DNA of 64,000 nt from JAJDXO01 sp965213765 (GTDB taxonomy: Bacteria > Pseudomonadota > Alphaproteobacteria > Rhodospirillales > UBA2165): positions 1,302,001 through 1,366,000 of the forward strand of contig OZ243926.1 of the NCBI GenBank assembly GCA_965213765.1. Direction: 5' to 3'. Position numbers and translations under genes: made by a program. Below are positions 8,799-16,289 of the stretch, piece after piece; within the stretch, counting starts at the first letter, position 1, and the number at the start of each line of letters is the position of its first letter. Under the pieces are notes generated by a model. That model searched no databases. It was not told where the DNA came from and saw only the letters and a program-made list of their open reading frames with translations.

Positions 8799-10586
8799 GT
8801 GCTGGCGGCGAAGCGCATCCTGGTCGGTCTCCCACGCATGGGCGGCAGCCCGGCGCAGGGCTGGAGCGACGCGCAGATGATCCTCGCGGTGCTGGTTCTC
8901 AACGTCGCCGGGTTCGACCGGGTGTCGGACATCGAACATCTGGAGGCCGATGCGGGGCTTTGCGCGATGCTCGGACGCTTTGAGGCGAAGCTGCTCGGGC
9001 TGTCGCGGCGTTCCATCGCCAGGCGGTTCCGGGGCGGGCGCGAGCGCTGCTTTCCCTCGGCGCGCTCGCTGCGGGACTGGCTCGACCGGTTCCATGTCGC
9101 GGGGGTGCATGACGTCGAGCGCGAGAAGGGCACGGCCTTCATCCCGGCACACACCGAACGCCACGAACTGTTCCGCGAGGTGAGCCGGCGACTGATGGCG
9201 GAAGGGGTGCGCGAGGCGGGGGCGGTCGCCCTGACCATCGACCTCGATGCGACGATCATCGCGTCCGGCAAGCGCGAGTGCCTGTATACCTACCGCGCGG
9301 CGGAGCGGGTGGTTCCGGGCGAGCGGGGCTATCAGCCGCTGGTCGCCTTTTGTCCCGAGACCGGGATGGTGCCGTGGCTGGAGGCCCGCGACGGCAACGT
9401 GCCGGCGGCGATGGACAACGAGCGCGGGTTCGAGGAGGCGCTGTTGCAGCTGCCCGCACAGGTGCGCGAGGTCACGCTGCGCACCGACGGGGCGGGCTAC
9501 CAGGAGAATGTGATCCGTGCCTGCAACAACCCCGCCTTCCGCCCGGAGCAGACGCGGCGGCTGGGAACGGTTGGGTTGATCTGCGGCGCGACGCGCTCGG
9601 AGGAACTGATGGCGGAGGTGACGCAGCTCACGGACGATGCCTGGCAGCCGGTGGCGGCGCCGGCCGAGACGGGGATCGATGCGGCGGGGCCGGACAGGCC
9701 GCAACTTGAATGCGCCGAACTGCCCTTCGTCTCGAATGGGAGCTACAGCGCAAGGCCCGAGCACGTGATCCGCTACGTTGTGACCCGGCGCGCTGTTCCG
9801 GGGTCGCTGGGCCTGGGTGAGGGAGAACTCCCGGCCGCACACGGCAGGCCCGCCTACGCGATCCGGGCCTACATGACCAACTTCCCGGCCCCCGATGCGT
9901 TGCCGATCGAGAAGGCGAACGGGCTGAAGACGATGCACGCACGCGAAGTGGTGGTTGCGGCCCATGAGCGGTGCGGCCATGGCGAGGAGGTGCACGCGGT
10001 GCTCAAGTCCGACCTCGCCGCCGGGATGATGCCCTCGGGGCGGTTCGGGGCGAACGCCGCCTGGCTGTGGCTCTCGGCGCTGGCGCTGAACACGATGGCG
10101 CTGGTGCGCCGCGCCGCCTACGGCCACGAGTGGCGCTGGGTGCGGATGAAGCGCATCCGCGCGGTGTGGATCCACCATGTCGCCCGCGTCGTGCGTCACG
10201 GGCGCCAGACCATGCTCGTGCTCGGTGCCGCCAGCGCCCACCTCCTGGCGGCGCGCCGGCGGATGAACCTCGCCATGCCGCCGGGGAGCGCGAAAATGTC
10301 GCCCGGACAGTGCCGGAACTCCTCGCTGCACCCCATCGGGCGGCTCCAACAGCGTGAACACCGACCCGGCGAGTCCAAACGCCCCTGCGCAGGCCGAAAT
10401 CTGGCTGCGAAAAATTCAGCTCGCCGATCGGGGCTCCGGTGTGCTCGCATGTTGGAACACGCTGCGCGACAACCGTGCGGGTTAGGGGCGGGGTCATCGA
10501 AGACAGAAGCGCCAGGAAACAGATGTCAGGTCCGGGCCAATGACGCCATGGTGCAATCCCGCGGAAAACCTGCTGCCACATCATGA
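8799..10586 (+). pseudogene. IS1380 transposase, remainder after the IS66 insertion
   Basis: Continues the frame that stopped at 5555. Visible IS1380 landmarks include LTIDLDATIIASGKRE (first Asp), GYQPLVAF, LRTDGAGYQ (second Asp) and SAWLWLSAL-like C-terminal text, ending the family-like region at about RRRMNLAM (10270). The frame then continues without a stop through the right inverted repeat and overlaps the halogenase end by six bases; that tail (about 105 residues) is probably read-through caused by loss of the native stop. Non-functional because the N-terminus is separated by 3.2 kb. Confidence 0.78.
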
Positions 10587-12095
10587 CGTCAGCAGGTCCT
10601 GGAATTCGGGCGGTTGTGCCTTGCAATAGTCGTCAATGAACTGCTGGTGTTCCGGAAGCTGACTCACCTGTTTGTTGACATTTTCGTGGATGTCAGCCAG
10701 GTATTCCTCGAGTTCCTCGTCGCTCATCGCATTGGCGATCGGATGATACTGTTCCGGAATCAAACCCTGGCCCAGCATGACCTGTGCCCATGAAGTTGTG
10801 CCGAACAGTTCCGCCGGGTTCCAGAAAATCCGGCCCGTTTGACGGAACAACTGAATTCGGTGTCCAAGGGAGTCGGGAATGTCCATGGTCCGACACTGCC
10901 GCCAGAACGGTGTATCCGACCGGCTGGTCACATGGTAGTGCAGGATGATGAAATCCCGGATATTGTCGATTTCGAGCTGCATCTGAGAGTTGAACTCTGT
11001 GATGTCGGGTTCGCGAATTCCATCATCGGGGAACATCTGGACCAGGCGGGTGATGGCGCGCTGAATGAGGTGAATGCTGGTCGATTCGAGTGGTTCGATG
11101 AAACCGGATGCCAGTCCCACGGCCACACAGTTCTTGTGCCAGTACCTGTGCCTCTGGCCGGATCTGAAACGGATCAGCTGCGGCTCTCCAAGCACCCGAC
11201 CCTGCACATTGTCGAGCAGCCGCGCCCTTGCCTCGTCGTCGGACCAGTGCCGGGATGAGAACACCATGCCGTTTCCGACCCGGTGCTGCAGCGGAATGCG
11301 CCATTGCCACCCCGCTTCATGAGCTATCGAGCGGGTGTATGGACGCGCGATTTCGGTCGATTCGGTTGGCACCGCGATTGCGCTGTCACAGGGCAACCAG
11401 TCGCTATAGTCTTCGAAGCCGACATCAAGAGTTTGCCCGATCAGGAGCCCGCGAAAGCCGGTGCAGTCGATGAACAGGTCGCCGGTGACGAGTTGCCCGG
11501 ATTGCAGGCGCAGACCGGTTATGAATCCACTGGCCGGATCCTGTTCCACTCGCCCAATTCGTCCTTCATGTCGGACAACGCCAAGCTCCTCGGCAATACC
11601 TCGCAGGAATTGTCCGTAAAGGCCAGCATCAATATGATAGGCGTAATTCAGAACGTTGTGCAGGCTGATTGCAAACCGATTGCGCAGCGACGCCGCTGTT
11701 TCCGGGCAATATTCGCCATAATCCCGGGACAGGCCCAGCAAATGGCCCCTCAGCCAGTAATGCTGAAAGCCGGCGGTCCAGCGCTCATTTCCGACCCACC
11801 CGAAGGAATGAAAGTAGTCTTCGCCCAGAGCCCGCCAGTTCTCGAAGGAAATTCCAAGCTTGAAGGTGCCCTGAACCGCCCGCAGGAAGTCAGTCTCCCT
11901 GATATCCATGTATTTGTGAAAAAGTCGCAGCGGTGGAAGCGTTGCTTCACCCACCCCGACAGTGCCGATCTCGTCGGACTCGACCAGGACAACGTCCACG
12001 ATTTCGCCGAGCTGCCGGGCAAACATTGCCGCAGCCATCCATCCGGCAGTACCACCTCCGGCGATCACGAGTTTCCTGATTTTCCTATTGTCCAT
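10581..12095 (-). CDS. Flavin-dependent tryptophan halogenase, probably peptide-directed
   Basis: 504 residues from MDNRKIRKLV. Motifs of PrnA/RebH-type halogenases are all present: FAD-binding AGGGTAGWMAA (12-22), Lys79 in GTFKLGISFENW (the catalytic lysine position in this family), the GWQWRIPL (WxWxIP) motif, and EPLESTSIHL holding the conserved active-site Glu/Ser region. It uses FADH2, O2 and halide to form HOX held by the lysine, then halogenates an indole. Three precursor peptides with C-terminal Trp lie directly upstream on the same strand. Peptidyl tryptophan brominases of this type (SrpI) are known from sponge-associated NHLP clusters, so a peptide substrate is likely. No flavin reductase gene is nearby. 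A longer upstream frame (to 12230) has no ribosome site. Confidence 0.92.
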   Translation of the reverse strand: MDNRKIRKLVIAGGGTAGWMAAAMFARQLGEIVDVVLVESDEIGTVGVGEATLPPLRLFHKYMDIRETDFLRAVQGTFKLGISFENWRALGEDYFHSFGWVGNERWTAGFQHYWLRGHLLGLSRDYGEYCPETAASLRNRFAISLHNVLNYAYHIDAGLYGQFLRGIAEELGVVRHEGRIGRVEQDPASGFITGLRLQSGQLVTGDLFIDCTGFRGLLIGQTLDVGFEDYSDWLPCDSAIAVPTESTEIARPYTRSIAHEAGWQWRIPLQHRVGNGMVFSSRHWSDDEARARLLDNVQGRVLGEPQLIRFRSGQRHRYWHKNCVAVGLASGFIEPLESTSIHLIQRAITRLVQMFPDDGIREPDITEFNSQMQLEIDNIRDFIILHYHVTSRSDTPFWRQCRTMDIPDSLGHRIQLFRQTGRIFWNPAELFGTTSWAQVMLGQGLIPEQYHPIANAMSDEELEEYLADIHENVNKQVSQLPEHQQFIDDYCKAQPPEFQDLLTS

Positions 12096-12414
12096 AACCT
12101 GCTTCCGGGGGGTCGAGTTGGCGTATTTGCGCCATTGCCGGACTGGAACAGGGCGGTTCAGCGCGGACATAATCTTCAGTCTGACATACGAGGCATCGAA
12201 AAGACCCGGAAGTCGGGGACCGGGCAGCATCGAAATGGTGCCCCATGTGATGTGCGAAACATCGATTCCGATCTCGAATTCGGCATCCGGAGCATGTCAA
12301 TGCCGATTGCCGGGTCAATTTCCTTGCGAACCATTACTGCCGTGGACAGGGTATCGTGTGCAAATGTCCTGTTCAACTCTGTCGCGAGAAATCGGGATTG
12401 CTGCCGCGCCGGGC
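12096..12414. other. Spacer between halogenase and third precursor
   Basis: 319 bases. A minus-strand frame (12176-12418) opens with a GTG overlapping the precursor stop (GTGA) and could encode about 80 residues, but it has no recognisable motif, poor composition and no homologue I know. No clear terminator is seen between the precursor and the halogenase. Confidence 0.3.
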
Positions 12415-12699
12415 TCACCAAGTCGGGGTGCCGGTGGCATTTCTGACACCGTCGACTCCGATTCTGCCGGCAACGCCGCTGATTTCTCTATCCGACAGGT
12501 TGCGGCCCGCCGATGCCAGGACCAGGTGACAGTCGGTGGCGTTGTCTCCAAGGACATGGATGTTGATGTCGTCCGGAACCGAAAACCCGGTTGCGTCCTT
12601 GACGGCTGCCTTCGGGCCATTAAGGAGCAGGGTGCGGAATTCTCCGTCCTCGTCGGCCCTGGCAAATGCCTGCGCCTCGATCTGTGACGGTGAGGTCAT
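12415..12699 (-). CDS. NHLP-leader RiPP precursor 3 (GR instead of GG, core ends PTW)
   Basis: 94 residues. The leader resembles the nitrile-hydratase-like leader peptide family: an SQIEAQ start, LLNGPKAAVKDATGFSVPDDINIHVL, then DCHLVL and LSDREISGVAG. The usual double glycine is changed: it reads GVAGR, so the C39 peptidase may cut poorly or after the single Gly. The putative core IGVDGVRNATGTPTW is the longest of the three and ends in Trp. Sequence divergence from precursors 1 and 2 is clear throughout. The ribosome site (AAGACGAA) is weaker than that of the other two. Made in the cytoplasm as a halogenase and exporter substrate. Confidence 0.85.
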   Translation of the reverse strand: MTSPSQIEAQAFARADEDGEFRTLLLNGPKAAVKDATGFSVPDDINIHVLGDNATDCHLVLASAGRNLSDREISGVAGRIGVDGVRNATGTPTW

Positions 12700-12758
12700 G
12701 TTCGTTCGTCTTATTTTCTGAACATTGGCATGACGGCATTGCCTGACCGGAAGAATGG

Positions 12759-12791
12759 CTCCGGCAGAAAATCAGCAGATCACTGCCGGAG
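12759..12791 (-). terminator. Hairpin between precursors 2 and 3
   Basis: Nine-base perfect stem CTCCGGCAG / CTGCCGGAG with a 15-base loop, found just after the precursor 2 stop when read on the minus strand. No U-run follows, so it may be an attenuator, a processing or RNA-stability hairpin rather than a full terminator. An equivalent hairpin follows precursor 1. Confidence 0.5.
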
Positions 12792-12803
12792 ACCCGACAA
12801 TGC

Positions 12804-13064
12804 TCACCAGGTGTTTATGTCACCAATCCCGCCGGCAACGCCGCTGATTTCCCCATCCGGCAGGTTGCGGCCCACCGGTGGCAGGACCAGGTGATAGTCG
12901 GTGGCGTTGTCTTCAACGACATGGATGTTGATGCCGTCCGGAACCGAAAGCCCGGTTGCCTCCTTGATGGCTTTCTTTGGGTCATTCAGGAGCCGGGTGC
13001 GGAATTCGACGTCCTCGTCAGCCCTGGCACGTACCTGCGCCTCGATCTGTGATTGTGTGTTCAT
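12804..13064 (-). CDS. NHLP-leader RiPP precursor 2 (core IGDINTW)
   Basis: 86 residues starting MNTQSQIEAQ; GGAG eight bases upstream (AAGGAGAACAGAC) fixes this start over an upstream in-frame ATG. Leader motifs: NDPKKAIKEATGLSVPDGINIHV, DYHLVLPP, LPDGEISGVAGG. The GG at residues 78-79 is the expected cleavage site for the C39 exporter. The remaining core IGDINTW is seven residues and ends in Trp, the likely halogenation site. Leader nearly identical to precursor 1, so the pair arose by recent duplication with divergence confined mainly to the core. Confidence 0.92.
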   Translation of the reverse strand: MNTQSQIEAQVRARADEDVEFRTRLLNDPKKAIKEATGLSVPDGINIHVVEDNATDYHLVLPPVGRNLPDGEISGVAGGIGDINTW

Positions 13065-13122
13065 GTCTGTTCTCCTTATTCTCTGACCTTGGTATGACGG
13101 CATTGCTTGACCGGAAGAATGG

Positions 13123-13156
13123 CTCCGGCAGAAAATCAGCAAATCCACTGCCGGAG
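13123..13156 (-). terminator. Hairpin between precursors 1 and 2
   Basis: The same CTCCGGCAG / CTGCCGGAG stem as at 12759-12791, with a 16-base loop, in the duplicated spacer after precursor 1. It may partly terminate or stabilise the precursor transcript so that precursors are made in excess over the enzyme. Confidence 0.5.
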
Positions 13157-13184
13157 ACCCGACAATGCTCACCAGGTGCCGATG

Positions 13185-13451
13185 TTACCAACCCCACGGG
13201 CCATAATTGTTGGTACCGCCGGCAACGCCGCTGATCTCTCCATCCGGCAGGTTGCGGCCCACCGGTGGCAGGACCAGGTGATAGTCGGTGGCGTTGTCTT
13301 CAACGACATGGATGTTGATGCCGTCGGGAACCAAATACCCGGTCGCCTCCTTGATGGCTTTCTTTGGGTCTTTCATGAGCCGGGCGCGGAATTCGACGTC
13401 CTCGTCAGCCCTGGCACGTACCTGCGCCTCGATCTGTGATTGTGTATTCAT
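13185..13451 (-). CDS. NHLP-leader RiPP precursor 1 (core TNNYGPWGW)
   Basis: 88 residues starting MNTQSQIEAQ. Leader: FRARLMKDPKKAIKEATGYL, VPDGINIHVVEDNATDYHLV, LPDGEISGVAGG. Cleavage after Gly79 would release TNNYGPWGW, nine residues with two Trp, one at the C-terminus. First gene of the leftward operon and the one closest to the candidate promoter. Compared with precursor 2 the leader differs at only a few positions while the core is unrelated except for the final Trp, the pattern expected of a combinatorial RiPP family. Confidence 0.92.
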   Translation of the reverse strand: MNTQSQIEAQVRARADEDVEFRARLMKDPKKAIKEATGYLVPDGINIHVVEDNATDYHLVLPPVGRNLPDGEISGVAGGTNNYGPWGW

Positions 13452-13519
13452 GTTCTGTTCGCCTTACTCTCTGAACATTGGCATAATGGAATTCACCCTG
13501 CTGTTTTCCACGATCATTG

Positions 13520-13549
13520 ACCCTAACGATTGTCCATTGTTCGAGTCAA
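13520..13549 (-). promoter_or_regulatory. Candidate sigma-70 promoter of the precursor operon
   Basis: On the minus strand TTGACT (13549-13544), an 18-base spacer and TAGGGT (13525-13520). The -35 is good; the -10 keeps only the T, A and final T. Transcription would begin about 65 bases upstream of precursor 1. Confidence 0.35.
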
Positions 13550-13595
13550 CTGACTTTCCCCCGCATGCAATGCGGACCAGGCAGCTTCGGCCCAT

Positions 13596-13953
13596 TCAGC
13601 GATGGCGGAGAGGGTAGACTGTCCGTGCGTTCGCTCCATGATACGGATCGTGCCGCAGCAGCTTTAGCGCCCTACGGGCCCGAATACCGTAGATGCGCAC
13701 GGTCGCGCTCAACCGCAGCGAGAACAATCCGGACACGTCGTCCTGCCGGATCTCGGCGAGACGGGCCGCAGGCAGGACCGGACAGCTTGCGGATCTCGAC
13801 GAATTGGTTGTTGTTTCCTCTTGTCCGTCCGCCGGCCGCGCGCATGATTTCCGCCCATGTCATCGGTTCGAAGTCACGGAGCTTGGGCAGGATTTCGGCC
13901 CACCACCCTCTGGCGGTCGTTGTGCACCCGCCCCGCGGACCATCAAGGTCCAT
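13596..13953 (-). pseudogene. Frameshifted hypothetical protein
   Basis: A coherent protein is spread over two frames. The first part reads WWAEILPKLRDFEPMTWAEI and GNNNQFVEIRKLSGP; after a frameshift near 13775 it continues RLAEIRQDDVSGLFSLRLS, ATVRIYGIRARRALKLLRHD and ends at 13596. The joined text looks like a conserved small hypothetical family with no function known to me. Not part of the RiPP pathway as far as can be seen. Confidence 0.55.
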
Positions 13954-14355
13954 GATTCCGAAAGCCCGGACGACCGTCGCGCGGTTATGGAGAGTGGGAT
14001 CGTCGCGCGAGGCTGCTTGACGCTGGCAGGAAGAGTTTGCGCCTGTGGCTGTTTCGCTGGCCTCCGAGCCACGGCTGAAGCTACAGGCTCCCGTAGTACT
14101 CGGCAGGGACTCCTTCGGAGTGACCTGGTCTCCACGCTCACCGGAGACGACCCTCCTGTACGCCGTCAACCGTCCGCCTTCCCGGTCAATGACGACACGG
14201 TTCACGCCGAATCGGGGCCATGACATGGCGTCCGCTCGTCATCCGGACCCTGGTGCGGGTCAGGAGGCTGTACTGCCGCCAGAGGAAGTCGCCGCCGTTC
14301 TTCATCCAGTCCGGCCACGAGCAAGGGTCGATCTTTCCTGACGGACGTTCCGTCA

Positions 14356-14550
14356 TCATCGCGTGAAACGAGGTTTCACGGCGCCGTGGGCCTCGCAGTC
14401 GTCACCGTGCACCGGTTCGATCCCGTGCATCACCAGGGACGGAAAGACCAGCACCGTGCCGCGCTTGCGGATAACGTCGGCGGGCGGATCGGCGGAGACA
14501 TGGTACATCTTGAACTCTCCGCCCTTGTATCCGCTGGACAAGCGCGGCAA
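14356..14550 (-). pseudogene. C-terminal remnant of a 2OG-Fe(II) oxygenase
   Basis: The 64-codon frame contains SSGYKGGEFKMY and RGTVLVFPSLVMHGIEPV, which resemble the double-stranded beta-helix end of prolyl-4-hydroxylase-type 2-oxoglutarate oxygenases (…YxGGEL … G.lvlFPS...H.v.PV, with the distal iron-binding His). The N-terminal HxD half and the usual RYSL end are missing or frameshifted. It could be a lost tailoring enzyme of the neighbouring RiPP locus, but nothing proves the link. The stretch 13954-14355 between this and the previous remnant shows no gene. Confidence 0.45.
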
Positions 14551-14612
14551 TGCCGGCGGCGTGCGCCTTCCTCTACCGCAGTAGCCTGCACCTTGCGCGA
14601 ACCATCTTTAGT

Positions 14613-14646
14613 GTCAATTGACTGGCGACGCCTGACAGATTAGCAT
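14613..14646 (+). promoter_or_regulatory. higBA promoter with palindrome over the -35
   Basis: TTGACT (14618-14623), 17 bases, TAGCAT (14641-14646). The perfect 10-base palindrome GTCAATTGAC (14613-14622) covers the -35 and is a candidate operator for the antitoxin. The predicted start of transcription is at or next to the higB ATG (14653), so the message looks leaderless. Confidence 0.6.
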
Positions 14647-14652
14647 CGCCCG

Positions 14653-14931
14653 ATGATCACGTCGTTCAAGCATCGAGGCCTGAAAGCGCTCTACGATGAC
14701 CGAACGGCGCGGCGCGTGGCGCCGGAGCACGTCGAGAAGCTAAGGGACATCCTAGGCGTTCTCGATCGGAGCTCGAAGCCGCAGGACATTGGTCTTCCAG
14801 GGCTGCGCCTCCATTCGTTAAGAGGCGACCTGAAGGGCCACTATGCCATTGCCGTGTCGGGGAATTGGCGGGTGACCTTCCGGTTCGAGGACGGTGACGT
14901 GGTGGACGTGGATTACCTCGACTACCATTGA
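14653..14931 (+). CDS. higB: HigB-type mRNA interferase toxin
   Basis: 92 residues, RelE/ParE fold. Family text: SFKHRGLKALYDD at the N-terminus, LPGLRLHSLRGDLKGHYAI and VSGNWRVTFRFEDGDVVDVDYLDYH at the end, typical of short HigB (toxin-first) systems that cut mRNA on the ribosome. No ribosome-binding site is present and the promoter spacing suggests translation from a leaderless message. Followed after 13 bases by higA. Likely autoregulated by the HigA-HigB complex. Confidence 0.93.
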   Translation: MITSFKHRGLKALYDDRTARRVAPEHVEKLRDILGVLDRSSKPQDIGLPGLRLHSLRGDLKGHYAIAVSGNWRVTFRFEDGDVVDVDYLDYH

Positions 14932-14944
14932 TGAGGAGTACGTG

Positions 14945-15232
14945 ATGGCAATGCAAAATCCCCCGCATCCGGGCGGGATCGTGAGACGGCAATGTCTGGA
15001 ACCGCTCGGCCTGTCCGTGACCAAGGCCGCCGAGCACATTGGCGTCACCAGGCAATCTTTGTCCGAACTGGTCAACGAACACGCCGGGATCTCCGTCGAG
15101 ATGGCGATCCGGCTCTCCAAGGGGTTCGGCTCCACCCCGGAAACTTGGCTCGGTATGCAGATGTCCTACGATCTCTGGAAGGCGCGCAACCGAGCCGACG
15201 AAATTAAGGTCGACAGGTATCAGGCCGCCTGA
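14945..15232 (+). CDS. higA: HigA-type antitoxin
   Basis: 95 residues. PHPGGIVRRQCLEPLGLSVT followed by the helix-turn-helix AAEHIGVTRQSLSELVNEHA and ISVEMAIRLSKGFGSTPETW, LGMQMSYDLWKA: the classic HigA/VapI XRE signature. Neutralises HigB and represses the operon. GAGGAG (14933-14938) precedes ATG 14945; a GTG just before it is a weaker option. In contrast to higB it has a good ribosome site, so antitoxin should outnumber toxin. Confidence 0.94.
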   Translation: MAMQNPPHPGGIVRRQCLEPLGLSVTKAAEHIGVTRQSLSELVNEHAGISVEMAIRLSKGFGSTPETWLGMQMSYDLWKARNRADEIKVDRYQAA

Positions 15233-15234
15233 CA

Positions 15235-15519
15235 TCACTGACTTTCGGTCAACGCTCTTACCTTGATCGCATAGACAAGCCCGTTCCTCGTCCGGACGCA
15301 TCGACAGTCGTGATGATGAAAGCGCCGCAGAACCGCGTCATCGACCGAGTCGAGCGGTGTTCCATCGCCGGGCAGCCAGGTCAGAAAATGCCGGGCTGAG
15401 GACCGAAACAGGTTAACTTGCGATTCGGAATATCCCTCGTCCCGAAGGTGCGCCAAGAATTCTGTCAGGTGGTCGGGCCATGGCTCTCGTAAGCCATTGC
15501 GTTGCGTCGTGATCGACAT
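15235..15519 (-). pseudogene. Tyrosine recombinase, N-terminal core-binding fragment
   Basis: 94 residues with an intact start (AGGAGA upstream) and the N-terminal SAM-like arm of phage-type integrases: PDHLTEFLAHLRDEGYSES, LFRSSARHFLTWLPGDG, LDSVDDAVLRRFHHHDCRC. The catalytic domain (R-H-R-Y) is missing; the frame ends 2 bases from the higA stop. The promoter-proximal side (15554-15677) is packed with inverted repeats that may be the recombinase's own site. Confidence 0.6.
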
Positions 15520-15553
15520 CTCGGTTCTCCTATGATGAACAGTCGGAGGAGTA

Positions 15554-15627
15554 CCATAACTTTATGGAGAGTGTTCCGGCTCCGAATCCCCGCGATTCCG
15601 GGGCCGGCACGCCGCCACTCTCCATAA
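15554..15627. repeat. Nested inverted repeats upstream of the integrase fragment
   Basis: TTATGGAGAGTG (15562-15573) pairs perfectly with CACTCTCCATAA (15616-15627) and encloses a second GC-rich near-palindrome around CCGGCTCCGAATCC. CCATAA recurs at 15554-15559, 15622-15627 (forward) and, inverted, at 15562-15567; another ACCATAAT lies at 15638. Repeated inverted core motifs next to an integrase start are the layout of a recombination (att/res) site. Function is inferred. Confidence 0.55.
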
Positions 15628-15643
15628 CATTTCGCTCACCATA

Positions 15644-15677
15644 ATGACCGCTATGTAGAGCTCTACATAGCGATCAT
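15644..15677. repeat. 34-bp near-perfect palindrome centred on GAGCTC
   Basis: The central 24 bases (15649-15672) are a perfect palindrome, CTATGTAGAG / CTCTACATAG with CG flanks; extending five bases each side gives one mismatch pair only. A leftward frame ending MATMIAM stops inside it at 15663 and represents the C-terminal end of an unassigned fragment (to about 15830). It could be an operator, a fused pair of IS ends or a replication/recombination structure. Confidence 0.6.
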
Positions 15678-15845
15678 CGTCGCCATGAGACTCGCATCGC
15701 ACAGCACCTCGACCTCGTCCCGCGCCAGTTTCTCGAAGGCGAGACAGAGCGCGATTTCGGCTTCGCTGTCATAGGTGCCGAGATCCCGGCCGGTGGCGAT
15801 CTCGATTACCGTCCAGGTGGGGTCAGCGCCAAGGTCGCCACCCAG

Positions 15846-16175
15846 TTGTTCGGTGGCACGGCGTGCGTCCTGTTCCTGGTCTGCGACCGTCTCTCGTCCT
15901 ACAAGACGATGGCGCGCGAATGCGACGGCGCGGTGATTCTCTGTTGGTGCTGGGCGCATCAGCGCCGCGACTTCATCCACGGTGCGGCCGGTCAGGCAGG
16001 GCTGGCGCACTGGTGCCAGACATGGATCGAACGAATCGCCTCGATCTACAAGCTGAACAAGGCAAGGTTGGAACATTACGACCCCGCTCTCGAGCACCAC
16101 ACGGCGGCGTTCGCGGCGCTCTCAGCCCCGGGCTTCTGCAAAACGGCCTTTGTTTGCCCTGATAAATTCGCTTAG
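15846..16175 (+). pseudogene. IS66-type transposase remnant
   Basis: Text such as FLVCDRLSSYKTMARECDG, ILCWCWAHQRRDFIHGAAGQ and AHWCQTWIERIASIYKLNKA is typical of the catalytic region of an IS66-like transposase (Asp followed by a WAH-RR motif). Both ends are missing; from about residue 90 the frame reads unrelated sequence. Different subgroup from the element at 5556-8791. Confidence 0.68.
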
Positions 16176-16289
16176 AATTCCTGGAAGCGGGATGCGTCGA
16201 ACGGCTCTTGATCGTCGCCGGAGTCCCGCGGGGTGTGGAGGTGACTTACGGTGTCAAGGTTCGTCGCATGATAGTACGGACAGAGTAGG

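Larger units (their letters stand above)
5410..10488 (+). mobile_element. IS1380-family element, split by an IS66-type insertion
   Basis: The left end holds CCTCTAACCCGCCCC (from 5419, preceded by a GGGTTAG motif at 5410). A related inverted sequence, GCGGGTTAGGGGCGGGG, sits at 10477-10493. The same left end and transposase start recur at 56040-56310, which confirms that this is a repeated element. Removing the IS66-type insertion (5556-8791 plus one 8-base duplicate) restores one reading frame for an IS1380-type transposase. The element lies between the halogenase and the exporter genes and interrupts that operon. The exact outer ends are uncertain because no clear target duplication was found. 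Confidence 0.72.

Noticed and set aside
8754..10361. Long 535-codon minus-strand frame over the IS1380 transposase
   Set aside because: Its Arg/His/Pro-rich text has no domain and is the antisense of a clear transposase; high-GC antisense openness explains it.
12176..12418. Small ORF coupled to precursor 3 as a fourth RiPP-pathway gene
   Set aside because: The GTGA overlap is suggestive, but the product has no family resemblance and composition is unconvincing.
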